Source of the DNA: Murimonas intestini
Lineage (GTDB): Bacteria; Bacillota; Clostridia; Lachnospirales; Lachnospiraceae
Assembly (NCBI RefSeq): GCF_024622195.1
Contig: NZ_JANKBI010000021.1
Span: 1-64,000 of the forward strand
Length of the DNA: 64,000 bases
Direction of reading: 5' to 3'
The notes below the pieces were generated by a model. The model was not told the origin of the DNA. It was given only the letters and a program-made list of their open reading frames with translations, and made no database searches. The translations under genes and the position numbers were made by a program. Below, piece after piece: positions 8,873 to 18,391 of this stretch (position 1 is the first letter of the stretch; each line of letters starts with the position of its first letter).

Positions 8873-10162
8873 TTAAATCATTTCTTCCCTACTATCTTTC
8901 TTCCTGAACACGATAAAAAGTATTGCACTCACAGCCATCAGAAAAGGATAGAACAGATACGGCATTATCTCAAACGGGGCGCATCCTGTGGCCTCCGCTG
9001 CCAAAAGCAGCTGGGCCCCATACGGAATCATCCCCTGTGCTGCTGCTGCAAATATATCCAAAAGCGATGCTGATCTTTTAGGTGATATTCCATACTCTGT
9101 ACTGATCTCCTTTGCGATGGGACCTGCTATCACAATAGCGACTGTATTATTTGCAGTCGTCATATCTACAAGCAGCGCCAGAACAGCTATTCCCAGCTCT
9201 GCACCTCTTTTTCCTTTTATACGCCCCTTTATGAAACTGAGAATATAGGCAATACCTCCATTATGTCGTACAATAGCCACGATACACGCCACAACAAGGG
9301 AAATAACTGTTATATCATACATTCCCTTAACGCCGTCTCCTACGGCATTAAAGATTCCTGTAACAGGGATGGTGCCCGTAGCTGCTCCGATTATAAGAGA
9401 CAGCACCGTTCCTCCTGTCAGCACTATAAAAACATTGATGCCCGCCAGGGCGCCTAAGAGCACCAGCAGGTACGGGAGTATCTTTATAAGCTCATAGGGC
9501 AGCTCTCCTGTCACTGTATAGCTAGTATTTCTCGTGATTATCAGGAATATGATAAGTGAGACCACAGCTGCCGGCAGCACAATAAGAAAATTGGCCTTAA
9601 ACTTGTCCTTCATCTCACATCCCTGAGTCTTAACGGCTGCAATAGTCGTATCTGATATCATAGAGAGGTTGTCACCAAACATGGCTCCGCACACCACAGC
9701 CCCTATACAAAGAGCTGCAGAAAATCCTGTTTTCTGGCTGATCCCCACTGCTATTGGCGCAAGCGCCCCTATTGTTCCCATACTTGTCCCCATGGACAGG
9801 GAAATAAAACAGGCTATCAGCATCAGCCCTGCAACCGCCACCCCGGAGGGCAGGACTGACAGGCTGAAATTTACAGTGCTCTCCATCCCTCCGGCCGCGG
9901 TAACAGCCCCTGAAAATCCTCCTGCTGCCAGAAATATCAGACACATGGTCACAATATTGTCTTCGCCGACTCCCTTTGCCACCACAGATATCTTTTCTTC
10001 AAAGCTCATTTTTCTGTTCTGCAGGAAGGCACACAGCAGCGCCATTAAAAAGCCTACAATTGCCGGCATGCTCCTGAAATCACCGCTTATAAAACTAATG
10101 CCCAGAAAAGCGGCCAGAAACACACCGATGGGCAGCAATGCACTTAATTTACCTTTTTCCAT
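8873..10162 (-). CDS. nhaC: Na+/H+ antiporter, NhaC family
   Basis: The 429-residue protein is strongly hydrophobic with about eleven membrane segments. Family-typical stretches include AAGGFSGAVTAAGGMESTVNF, SMGTSMGTIGALAPIA, GAMFGDNLSMISDTTIAA and DMTTANNTVAIVIAGPIA, the polar helix-break motifs of NhaC-like transporters. It exchanges Na+ for H+, or transports a related organic substrate, across the cytoplasmic membrane. It is transcribed alone; the next promoter begins within a few bases of its stop. Confidence 0.85.
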   Translation of the reverse strand: MEKGKLSALLPIGVFLAAFLGISFISGDFRSMPAIVGFLMALLCAFLQNRKMSFEEKISVVAKGVGEDNIVTMCLIFLAAGGFSGAVTAAGGMESTVNFSLSVLPSGVAVAGLMLIACFISLSMGTSMGTIGALAPIAVGISQKTGFSAALCIGAVVCGAMFGDNLSMISDTTIAAVKTQGCEMKDKFKANFLIVLPAAVVSLIIFLIITRNTSYTVTGELPYELIKILPYLLVLLGALAGINVFIVLTGGTVLSLIIGAATGTIPVTGIFNAVGDGVKGMYDITVISLVVACIVAIVRHNGGIAYILSFIKGRIKGKRGAELGIAVLALLVDMTTANNTVAIVIAGPIAKEISTEYGISPKRSASLLDIFAAAAQGMIPYGAQLLLAAEATGCAPFEIMPYLFYPFLMAVSAILFIVFRKKDSREEMI

Positions 10163-10277
10163 AATATGTCCTCACTTTATATTTATAGTCCCTATTATAA
10201 CAAAAAAAATTCATATGGCAATTATTATAAGCATTAACACGAATTATTGTGCAGCGCCGCCCGCATCTGCTTTTAAC

Positions 10278-10323
10278 CTTACAGCAATTGTAAGTATTTT
10301 TCACCGCTGTGCTTTGGTATAAT
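10278..10323 (+). promoter_or_regulatory. Candidate response-regulator box and promoter of the bce operon
   Basis: An inverted repeat CTTACA-N5-TGTAAG (10278-10294) lies directly upstream of the expected -35 position of a TATAAT box (10318-10323). The -35 itself (TATTTT) is poor, as expected for an activated promoter. BceR-type regulators are known to bind TnACA-N4-TGTAA elements; the spacer here is one base longer. Confidence 0.5.
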
Positions 10324-10394
10324 CAAATATACATACAGGCAGGTTCACTTGGCTCGTTGCCGCGTGAATAATGAACAGATACAAGGAGGAAATT

Positions 10395-11171
10395 ATGGAC
10401 CAGAAAATATTAGATGTGCAGTCCCTGCATAAACATTATGGGAAAGGTGATAACATTACAAAGGCTCTGAACGGCCTCTCATTTCAGGTACTCCCCGGTG
10501 AATTTCTGGGTATTATGGGAAGCAGCGGTTCGGGAAAGACTACTCTTCTCAATTGTATAGCTACAACAGTCCAGCCTACAGAGGGCAGGATCCTTTTAAA
10601 GGGTGAGAATCTGAGCGAATTCAAAGGCAGAAAGCTGGCAGCTTACCGTGGAAACAGGATTGGCTACCTGTTCCAGAACTTTGAACTGCTGGACAACCTT
10701 ACAGGCATGGAAAATATAATGCTGCCCCTGTCAATCCACAACATTCCCGAAAATGAGGGAAAAGCCAGATTAAAAGAACTGGCAGATTATCTGGAGATCA
10801 GGGATGTTCTTAATAAATTTCCGGGTCAGATGTCTGGAGGCCAGAAACAGCGGGTGGCGGCAGCCAGGGCTTTAATACTCAGACCCGAGATCGTGCTGGC
10901 AGATGAACCTACAGGCGCACTTGATTCTAAGAATGCCAGGACTCTGATGGACAAGCTATCCGGCCTGAATGAGGAATACGGTACTACTATCCTGCTTGTC
11001 ACCCACGATTCAAATGCGGCCAGCTATTGTTCACGTATCCTTTTTATACAGGATGGTGTCATTTTTCATGAACTGAGGCGCAGGATCCCGGATGAATCCC
11101 GTCAGGGATTTTATGAGAGGATTATAGACGTCATGGCTCAGCTGGGAGGTGGAAACGCTAATGTTCTTTGA
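10395..11171 (+). CDS. bceA: BceA-type ABC transporter ATP-binding protein
   Basis: The start at 10395 has AAGGAGGAAATT immediately upstream. The protein has Walker A (GSSGSGKTTL), a Q-loop in FQNFELLDNLT, the signature MSGGQKQRVAAARAL, Walker B EIVLADEPTGALDS and the switch TILLVTHDSNAASYC. This is the MacB/LolD/BceA subclass that works with FtsX-like permeases. It energises removal or sensing of cell-wall-active peptides such as bacitracin or lantibiotics. It overlaps the permease gene by 11 bp and is followed by the matching two-component system. Confidence 0.9.
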   Translation: MDQKILDVQSLHKHYGKGDNITKALNGLSFQVLPGEFLGIMGSSGSGKTTLLNCIATTVQPTEGRILLKGENLSEFKGRKLAAYRGNRIGYLFQNFELLDNLTGMENIMLPLSIHNIPENEGKARLKELADYLEIRDVLNKFPGQMSGGQKQRVAAARALILRPEIVLADEPTGALDSKNARTLMDKLSGLNEEYGTTILLVTHDSNAASYCSRILFIQDGVIFHELRRRIPDESRQGFYERIIDVMAQLGGGNANVL

Positions 11172-13203
11172 CCTGATACGCAGAAACAGTAAAAGAAACC
11201 GAAAGGAAAACGGGATATTTTTTGCATCACTCATTGTCTCTGTGGTAGCTTTTTATATCATCCTTTCTCTTAGAAACCAGGATGTCATTATATTTCTTCA
11301 GACAATGGAAAGTGATGCAGTAAACCGGCTTCTGGGGCTTATACCCGCTCTTTATGGATTTTCACTCTTTATCCTGTTCTTCCTTATTTATTTTTCCAGC
11401 AGGTACCAGTTTGAACGCAGAAGCCATGAATTGGGGCTCTATTTAATGATGGGTATGAGACGTTCCAGGCTCTTTTGGCTCTTATTGGCAGAGGATTCTC
11501 TAAGCAGCCTGATCTCCCTTTTGGCTGGAATCCCGGCAGCTGTTTTCCTGTCTGAGATTATCAGCCTTGTCACTGCAAAACTTGTAGGCCTTGGCATAAT
11601 AGGACACCGCTTTACCTTTTCACTCTCAGCTGTCCTTATCACTGCTGCAGGCTTCTTCCTGATCAAACTTTTGGCATTTGGAATACTCACCATTCAGTTT
11701 GCGGGAAAAGAGATTTCCCTGCTTCTTGCAGGTGACCGGGAAAAAGAGCAGCAGGTGCCTCGCCCTCTGGCCGCTTTATTAAAACTGGCTGCAGGGATAC
11801 TCATGATTGGGGCCGCATACAGCCTGGCTATTATGGGACTGTCCTGGTCATCTCTCTTATACATGGGCATGACAGTCCTCCTTGGTATATGCGGCACATT
11901 TTTAGTGCTTTACGGATTTAGTGCTTTGATAGAGATCATACTTCGGCGAAAGAAAAACAGCAGAGGCCTGAAAGTATTTACCTTCCGCCAGCTGCAGGAG
12001 AATGTCATATGCAGGACTAATTCCCTGGCAGTCTCATCTCTTTTAGCTTTACTTGCCCTCTGCTGTTTTGGGTTTGGATTTTCAAGTGCGTGGAGCGCAT
12101 ACTCAAAATCCGGTCATGTGATCGATTACACTTTTGAGGGCAGCAGGGAAGAGGTCCTCAGCCAGACTGATAAGCCGCCGCTCTTTGATTATATAGAAGA
12201 TGTCTTTGAAGTCAGGACAGGAGGCCTCAGGGATGACATCTATCCTATTGAGACAGACCAGCTCCTCGATGCCGTCTCACAACAGGAGGCATCCCCTGAA
12301 AGGGAGATCCTGCTTAATAACTTAAGTCAGTATTTCTCTCCCTATCTGATCTCGCTTTCAGGATACAATCATATTCTGGAAATTTCCGGTGAAACTCCTC
12401 TTGTACTGAAAGACGGAGAAGCAGCCATATATAACGGTGCGGAATTTACTAATCCCCGACTTACGGAGGTCCTGGATAAGTCTCTCTCCCTGGAACCTGT
12501 AATAAAGATAAACGGCAAAGACTGCCGGCTTTTTGGCAAAAGCCGCAACACAAATCTTGTGGTTGACCGGCTCATAAATATAAGTATGGGACTTATAGTC
12601 ACTGATGAGGAGTTTGACAAGCTCCTGCCTGAAGGCTCTTATAGCTCTTACTGGAATGCATCCCTTTCAAAAGCAGTGACAGAGAAATCAGGCTTAATGC
12701 AGGCCATAACGGAGGTCAACAGCCTTTTAGACAAAACCGGTCTGAATTATGAAAGCTATCTTCAGAATATAGGCAGGCAGCTGTTCTACCTGACGGCTTC
12801 CAGCTATACCACCATTTATCTGGCTCTCATATTTCTTATCATTGCAAATACAGTCCTGGGAGTACAATTCCTGATGCAGCAAAAGAAAACAGGACGCCGC
12901 TACAAGACACTGATAAATCTGGGCTGCGATTATGAATCTATGCGCCGTTCAGCCAGGACACAGATAAAATGGTACTTCGGCATTCCTCTCATTTTAGCCG
13001 CAGTCAGCAGCATATTTGGAATAAGATCCCTGTTTACAGGCTTTCTGTCACCGTCAATGAAAGGAGATCTCTTAGAATTGTCAGTCATTGCCATGGCTAT
13101 GATTATACTTCTTTGTGTGGTAGAATATTTTTATATTGCAGCTGTGATGAGATTAAGCGATAAGCATATCCTGGAACTGATGCAGTCAACCAGGGAAGAA
13201 TAA
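11161..13203 (+). CDS. bceB: BceB-type ABC transporter permease
   Basis: About 680 residues from the ATG at 11161, with GGGAGGTGG eight bases upstream. The layout is that of BceB: one N-terminal helix, an FtsX-like block (residues 50-270), a large extracellular domain (about 320-540) and a C-terminal FtsX block. Such permeases form a sensory complex with an intramembrane-sensing kinase, and flux through the transporter is the signal. The adjacent RR and HK genes complete the module. Confidence 0.88.
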   Translation: MFFDLIRRNSKRNRKENGIFFASLIVSVVAFYIILSLRNQDVIIFLQTMESDAVNRLLGLIPALYGFSLFILFFLIYFSSRYQFERRSHELGLYLMMGMRRSRLFWLLLAEDSLSSLISLLAGIPAAVFLSEIISLVTAKLVGLGIIGHRFTFSLSAVLITAAGFFLIKLLAFGILTIQFAGKEISLLLAGDREKEQQVPRPLAALLKLAAGILMIGAAYSLAIMGLSWSSLLYMGMTVLLGICGTFLVLYGFSALIEIILRRKKNSRGLKVFTFRQLQENVICRTNSLAVSSLLALLALCCFGFGFSSAWSAYSKSGHVIDYTFEGSREEVLSQTDKPPLFDYIEDVFEVRTGGLRDDIYPIETDQLLDAVSQQEASPEREILLNNLSQYFSPYLISLSGYNHILEISGETPLVLKDGEAAIYNGAEFTNPRLTEVLDKSLSLEPVIKINGKDCRLFGKSRNTNLVVDRLINISMGLIVTDEEFDKLLPEGSYSSYWNASLSKAVTEKSGLMQAITEVNSLLDKTGLNYESYLQNIGRQLFYLTASSYTTIYLALIFLIIANTVLGVQFLMQQKKTGRRYKTLINLGCDYESMRRSARTQIKWYFGIPLILAAVSSIFGIRSLFTGFLSPSMKGDLLELSVIAMAMIILLCVVEYFYIAAVMRLSDKHILELMQSTREE

Positions 13204-13219
13204 GGAGTGTGGGGATTCC

Positions 13220-13903
13220 ATGAAAAAGGTGGCCATAGTGGAGGACGATGTGTTTATGAGGGAGGAATTAGAAGATATCCTGATAAAAGAAGGATACTGT
13301 GTTTTCTGCATAACGCGCTTCGATGATACGGTAAAAACTATTCTCAGGGAATCCCCCGGGCTTGTGATCCTGGACATCAACCTGCCCGGGGCCACAGGCT
13401 TCGATATCTGCAGGCAGTTAAAGAAGCTCTGCCCTGTTCCCGTATTAGTCCTCACTTCCAGGGACCGTTTAAAAGATGAGCTGCTCGCCCTTGACCTGGG
13501 CGCCGATGAGTTTTTGACAAAGCCCTGCCACAAAGACAGGCTTCTGGCCAGGGTCTCTAATCTTTTCAGAAGATATGAAAGCCGCAGCAATATGATAGAA
13601 CGCAGCGGCCTTGCTCTTGACCCCCGGACTTTCACCCTTTACTTTGGCAGCAATTCAGCTGTCCTGCCTGAAAACCAGGGTAAAATCCTTGCGGCACTTC
13701 TTGAAGCCCATGACGGACCTGTAGAAAAAAGCTCTCTCTTTCTTGCACTCTGGGGAACTACTGAGTATATTGATGAGAATGCGCTTCAGGTAAATATGAC
13801 CCGCCTGAAAAAAACCCTGAAGTCTCTAAATCTGAAGCTTCGTATTGAGACTGTAAGAGGCGTGGGATATCAGCTTCTGGAAATGGAGGAGAATGATGTT
13901 TAA
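13220..13903 (+). CDS. bceR: OmpR-family response regulator (BceR-like)
   Basis: The 227-residue protein has a receiver domain with the acidic pocket EDD, phospho-acceptor Asp in LVILDINLPGATG and Lys in FLTKPCHKD, then a winged-helix DNA-binding domain (about 130-225) ending in RIETVRGVGYQLL. It is 16 bp downstream of bceB and overlaps the kinase by 11 bp. It probably activates the operon through the inverted repeat near 10278. Confidence 0.9.
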   Translation: MKKVAIVEDDVFMREELEDILIKEGYCVFCITRFDDTVKTILRESPGLVILDINLPGATGFDICRQLKKLCPVPVLVLTSRDRLKDELLALDLGADEFLTKPCHKDRLLARVSNLFRRYESRSNMIERSGLALDPRTFTLYFGSNSAVLPENQGKILAALLEAHDGPVEKSSLFLALWGTTEYIDENALQVNMTRLKKTLKSLNLKLRIETVRGVGYQLLEMEENDV

Positions 13904-14918
13904 GACTATCCCCGCCGCATGGCGGAATCATAAGAACTGGGTGTTTTTCTTCCTTTTAACGGATATTATGTTTGCCGTTTTTCTTTGGCTGGTGTACCCT
14001 GATTCATTTTATCCGGTGCTGGCAGCCTTTACTCTGGGCTGTATACTTCTTCTGGCGGTAGCACTTTTCTGTACAGGCAGAAATGATGATAAAAAATATA
14101 AGGCATTCATGGCCTTTCTGGAAGAACCTTCACAGGAACATGAATCAGAGGCACTGAGGCTGTCCAGTCCTTTTGAACGTGACATGCTCCAGACTGCCTC
14201 CTGCCTGTTTCATCAAAACAGACAGAAGCTAGAGGACATTTCTCTCCGCCTGAATGAATACGAAGAATATGCAGAGACCTGGGCACACGAGATAAAGACT
14301 CCCCTCTCTCTCATGACCTTCCTTCTGGATAACCGGCAAGACGAGATTCCCCCACCTTTGTATCACAAACTTGAATACGTAAGAAACCAGCTTCAGGAAG
14401 ATATTGACCAGATGCTTTACTATGCCCGGCTGAGATCAGACCATAAGGATTATTTATTTGAAAAGCTCCTTCTGCCAGTCTGCTGCAGCGATGTCCTGGA
14501 TGAATACAAAATTCTCCTGAATGAAAAAAACTTTCAGATTGTTATTGATCTTCCCGCCCTGACAGTACTCTCCGACAGAAAAGGGCTGGAATTTATTCTG
14601 AAGCAGGTTGTCAGCAATACCATCAAGTATGCAAGGCCCGGGGAAAAAAATCCTCTCTTATCTGTCAGCGGATATATGGATGAAAATAAGACTCATGTAC
14701 ATCTCAGAATAAAGGACAACGGCTCAGGAGTCAGGCCTTATGACCTGCCCTTTATCTTTGAAAAAGGCTATACAGGTGATACCGGCAGCCAGAGAAAGAG
14801 AGCTACCGGTATGGGGCTTTACCTTTTGAGACAGATGGCCGATGATCTGAAAATAGAGGTGGAGGCCTCATCTGCCGGCCAGTCCTTTGAGATAACATTG
14901 ATCTTTCCCTCCGTCTAA
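13893..14918 (+). CDS. bceS: Intramembrane-sensing histidine kinase (BceS-like)
   Basis: The 341-residue kinase has two closely spaced N-terminal helices (about residues 18-35 and 40-62) with almost no extracellular loop, so it cannot sense peptides itself and relies on BceAB. The phospho-acceptor His is in ETWAHEIKTPLSL, and the ATPase domain shows N (QVVSNTIKYA), DNGSGV and GMGLYLL boxes. Two in-frame ATGs at 13893 and 13896 are possible starts; GGAGGAG lies just before them. Its TAA overlaps the TAG of the convergent hybrid kinase gene. Confidence 0.9.
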   Translation: MMFKTIPAAWRNHKNWVFFFLLTDIMFAVFLWLVYPDSFYPVLAAFTLGCILLLAVALFCTGRNDDKKYKAFMAFLEEPSQEHESEALRLSSPFERDMLQTASCLFHQNRQKLEDISLRLNEYEEYAETWAHEIKTPLSLMTFLLDNRQDEIPPPLYHKLEYVRNQLQEDIDQMLYYARLRSDHKDYLFEKLLLPVCCSDVLDEYKILLNEKNFQIVIDLPALTVLSDRKGLEFILKQVVSNTIKYARPGEKNPLLSVSGYMDENKTHVHLRIKDNGSGVRPYDLPFIFEKGYTGDTGSQRKRATGMGLYLLRQMADDLKIEVEASSAGQSFEITLIFPSV

Positions 14919-17779
14919 TCCGCCAGTTCCTTCTCCAGCACACTGCAGAGATACTGAAGATCCACAGGCTTGGGGATAAATCCATTCATTCCTGCCTCCA
15001 TGGCAGCCTTTTCATCCTCCTTGAAGGAATTAGCTGTCATGGCTATGATCGGAATAGATGAGGCATCCGCATGTCCGCTGGAGCGTATGGCCTTTGCAGC
15101 CTTAAGCCCATCCATTACAGGCATTTTAATATCCATCAGCACCGCATCATACCACCCGGGGCGGCTGCCAGCAAACATTTTAACAGCCTCAGCGCCGTCG
15201 GAAGCCCTCTCCATGGCAGCTCCCTGCATCCCAAGCAGTTCATGCACGATCTCAGCATTCAGGTCATTATCCTCAGCCAGAAGTATTCTGCTGCCTGACA
15301 GCTCTTTCCTGTATTGCCCTTCCTTCTTTTTCTCTCTTTTTTCATTTCCGCTCTTATGTCCTTCTCCAAGCCTGAACCGGAGAGTAAAATAAAATACAGC
15401 CCCCTTGCCAGCCGCACTCTTTAACTTCAGTTCTCCACCCATAGCCTGCACAATACTGCTGCTGATAGGCAGTCCCAGCCCTGTTCCTGAACTTTTTGAA
15501 GTACTTGCCCCAACCTGTTCAAAGGCTTTAAAAATCTTCTTCTGGTCCTCAGGCGCAATGCCGATCCCTGTATCCTTTACTTCAAAATAAAACTCCGCAC
15601 TGACGCCGTCACAATGTTTCTCACTCATACTTAAAATGACGTTTCCTCCGGCAGGAGTAAACTTAAACGCATTTGACACCAGATTTGTCAGTACCTGCCT
15701 GAGCCTGATAGAATCTCCCGTCAGACTGCCATGTGCGATATTCTGCTTAACCTGGAAATGTATCTTTCTCTCAGCGGCCTGAGCTTCCATCATCTTTACA
15801 AATTCATCCAGCATATCATCAGCGGAAAATTCTTCTTCCTCTATCTCAAGCTTTCCATTTTCTATCCTGGACATATCCAGTATATCATTGATCAGGGCCA
15901 GAAGATATTTGGAGGATGAGTTGATCTTCATCAGCTTTTCCCTGATATTTTCCGTCAGCCCCTCATCCATGCATGCCAGATTTGTCAGTCCTACGATGGC
16001 ATTCATTGGCGTTCTGATCTCATGGCTCATCTGGGACAGGAATTCACTCTTGGCCCTGCTCTTTGCCTCCGCTTTATCCAGCTCGCCTAATATCATAGAA
16101 TTTTTAATCCTGACCCGGGCGATCAGAAGCACCGCTATCATAATAAGGATCAAAAAGGCGCTGAGTACTGCTATGAAAGCAATAGGGTTTGCATATATCA
16201 TATCCATCAGAGTCATATTAGAATGTCCTGTTGATATAAGGCTCCTGTCCAGCAGCATATCCTTTTCTTCTGAAGTGAGATTTCCTATAGACTTATTTAA
16301 TACTGTAAGCAGCTCAGTTTCAGCCGGACGCCTCAGAGCAAATGAAATCTCCATACTGTTGTTTACCCTGCTGACAAGGACTGCATTTGAATATACATGG
16401 TTCTGCATTTCCTTATCAATCTGGGCGGATATACTGTAAAAGAAGTCTATCTCCCCTTTATTGACAGCCTTAAGTCCCTCCTGCTCCGTATCATAGTAAA
16501 GGACTTGGCTGGCTTTTACGTCCTCCGGCATCTGGCGTCCCTTGATTATTCCGCCTGTCAGTCCATCTGCCGGATAGTCAGCGGCTTTATTTTTTACTAT
16601 GATATTATTCATGCTTACATAGCCCTTAGTCAGAGCCAGACCTTCCTCTGCAGCCCTGTTCTGAGTATCCAGATAATACCCCAGTATATCAGCCTCTCCC
16701 CTGCTCACCATATTTACAGCCTCTTCGTATGTATCCGCAGCCGCATAACTGAAACTCAGTCCTGAGACTTCAGAAAGTTTTTCAAGCAATTCAGGTATCA
16801 GGCCGTCATGATGGCCTGATTCACTGTCAATACAGTAAAACGGATGATTATCCAACACTACCGCCACAGTTATACTTTTTTTCTCATTAATATAATCCAG
16901 TTCCTTCTCATTAAACTGGACATCAGACTGTTTAAGGTCGGGATAATTCTTTTCATAGTGATTCTTTGCAAAATCAGGATCTGATTCCATTATGCTTCCA
17001 AGAGCCATATTCAGCCCATCCAGAATTTCTTTATTATCTAATCTTGTCACTAAATAATACGGCTGTGCATCAAAGGATGCAACTATCCTGAGATCGCTGT
17101 CAGCATCCACGTCATTTCCAAGAAGCAGGTCTACATCCCCCTCCTTCAGATACTTAAAAAGATTCTCTTTTCCCTCCGCATCCTCGTATGTATAATACTT
17201 GATCTTACATTCAAGTCCGTTCATACTGAGATATTCTTTCAGGCGCCTTATTTTTTCTTCTGCCTTTTCAAATACCCCTATGGTCTTTCCATTCAGGCTT
17301 GACAGATCATAGCTCTTTATATCCTGATTACTTTTAAGAGATAATAAGGTAGCGCGGCTGGACCCCATGCTGTATTTGGGATAGGCGAAATATTCTTCAA
17401 ACCCGGGCATATAATAGGTCCCGCCCATAAGATCAAATTTGCCTTCCATGAAGTCATTAGTAAGCTCCTCCGGCTCCACCTCTATATACTCATAATCCCA
17501 TCCTGTATATTTAGCTATCTCGTCCAGGTAGTCTACCATTAAACCTCTATGAGCTCCGGAAGGGTCTGTTTCACTCAGCCCTTTTATTATGGGGAATGCC
17601 ACTTTAAGCGGTTCTTTTGCTGCTGCCTCACACTGAACCTTTGCAAAAAGAAAAGACAGCACAACTGCCATAACCGCCGCCATCCTGATAACTGCACGCA
17701 GAGCGCCGCCAATCTGATACACAGAGGCACTCTTATATCTATATTTTTTATTGGTTCCAACAGTACCACACTTTTTCAT
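14915..17779 (-). CDS. BvgS-like hybrid sensor histidine kinase with two periplasmic-binding-protein domains
   Basis: The 954-residue protein starts with a basic segment and a hydrophobic signal/anchor (about 30-50). Two tandem SBP_bac_3 (amino-acid-binding-protein-like) domains follow (about 55-275 and 295-520), then a transmembrane helix (AFIAVLSAFLILIMIAVLLI), a HisKA domain (SQMSHEIRTPMNAIVG), an ATPase domain with DTGIGI and GTGLGLPIS, and a C-terminal receiver with EDNDLN, the Asp in DAVLMDIKMPVMDG and the Lys in FIPKPVD. It senses a small extracellular ligand, probably an amino acid or polar metabolite. There is no HPt domain and no partner regulator beside it, so the output is unknown. 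Confidence 0.9.
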   Translation of the reverse strand: MKKCGTVGTNKKYRYKSASVYQIGGALRAVIRMAAVMAVVLSFLFAKVQCEAAAKEPLKVAFPIIKGLSETDPSGAHRGLMVDYLDEIAKYTGWDYEYIEVEPEELTNDFMEGKFDLMGGTYYMPGFEEYFAYPKYSMGSSRATLLSLKSNQDIKSYDLSSLNGKTIGVFEKAEEKIRRLKEYLSMNGLECKIKYYTYEDAEGKENLFKYLKEGDVDLLLGNDVDADSDLRIVASFDAQPYYLVTRLDNKEILDGLNMALGSIMESDPDFAKNHYEKNYPDLKQSDVQFNEKELDYINEKKSITVAVVLDNHPFYCIDSESGHHDGLIPELLEKLSEVSGLSFSYAAADTYEEAVNMVSRGEADILGYYLDTQNRAAEEGLALTKGYVSMNNIIVKNKAADYPADGLTGGIIKGRQMPEDVKASQVLYYDTEQEGLKAVNKGEIDFFYSISAQIDKEMQNHVYSNAVLVSRVNNSMEISFALRRPAETELLTVLNKSIGNLTSEEKDMLLDRSLISTGHSNMTLMDMIYANPIAFIAVLSAFLILIMIAVLLIARVRIKNSMILGELDKAEAKSRAKSEFLSQMSHEIRTPMNAIVGLTNLACMDEGLTENIREKLMKINSSSKYLLALINDILDMSRIENGKLEIEEEEFSADDMLDEFVKMMEAQAAERKIHFQVKQNIAHGSLTGDSIRLRQVLTNLVSNAFKFTPAGGNVILSMSEKHCDGVSAEFYFEVKDTGIGIAPEDQKKIFKAFEQVGASTSKSSGTGLGLPISSSIVQAMGGELKLKSAAGKGAVFYFTLRFRLGEGHKSGNEKREKKKEGQYRKELSGSRILLAEDNDLNAEIVHELLGMQGAAMERASDGAEAVKMFAGSRPGWYDAVLMDIKMPVMDGLKAAKAIRSSGHADASSIPIIAMTANSFKEDEKAAMEAGMNGFIPKPVDLQYLCSVLEKELAD

Positions 17780-17892
17780 AAGTACTCCCTAATCCTTCTA
17801 TGGTTATTTAACGCTTATACTTATAATATATCAAACCATGTTAAAAGGCAATATAACAGAGAGTAAACAGAGAATAATCTGCACAGCAGAAA

Positions 17893-17935
17893 ACACCGGA
17901 TATGAAAGGCTTCAAGCCTTATACATACCCGGTGT
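17893..17935 (-). terminator. Terminator of the feo-fur operon
   Basis: ACACCGG (17893-17899) pairs with CCGGTGT (17929-17935). An internal AAGGCTT/AAGCCTT stem strengthens it, and read leftward TTTTCTG follows. It lies just past the fur-family gene. Confidence 0.75.
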
Positions 17936-17967
17936 CCATATAATTTAAACTTTCCGGCAGCCTTTTA

Positions 17968-18387
17968 TCAGCCGCAATCACATTTTTTCAATGCTGCTGC
18001 CACAACCTTCTGCTCTTTCAGGTAGCCGCCGCTTTTCAGTCCATTTTCCAGGACCCTGTTCCATTCCTCCCCTGTAAGATGGAGGAATGTGCCGTCATCC
18101 AGTTCTATCCTGCATGCCTCCCCAGCTCTGCAGTCCTTTGAGCATGATATCTTATACATATTCTTACGGCTGATAGCCCCAATCTCCTCCAGCGTATTTA
18201 CCATTCTGTATACTGTGGCAGGTCCTATCCTTTTATCCAGGCGGGATGCTTTATAGTAAATTTCCTTACAGCATGAACAGTCATCCTCCAGTATAATATC
18301 CAGAAGTATCATTCTCTGCCTGGTGATCCTGCATCCCTGCTCCTTAAGCTTCCTGATCACCAATTCTTTCTGCATTTGAGTTCCCAT
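17968..18387 (-). CDS. Fur-family transcriptional regulator
   Basis: The 139-residue protein has the Fur winged helix: GCRITRQRMILLDII, then IGPATVYRMVNTLEEIGAI with the TVYR recognition motif. The usual C-terminal His-rich and CxxC metal site is replaced by CSKDCRAGEAC and a terminal CDCG, so metal binding may differ from classical Fur. It starts four bases after the stop of the small FeoB-associated gene and has no clear ribosome-binding site of its own, implying translational coupling. It is the last gene of the iron-uptake operon. Confidence 0.8.
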   Translation of the reverse strand: MGTQMQKELVIRKLKEQGCRITRQRMILLDIILEDDCSCCKEIYYKASRLDKRIGPATVYRMVNTLEEIGAISRKNMYKISCSKDCRAGEACRIELDDGTFLHLTGEEWNRVLENGLKSGGYLKEQKVVAAALKKCDCG

Positions 18388-18391
18388 ACGG

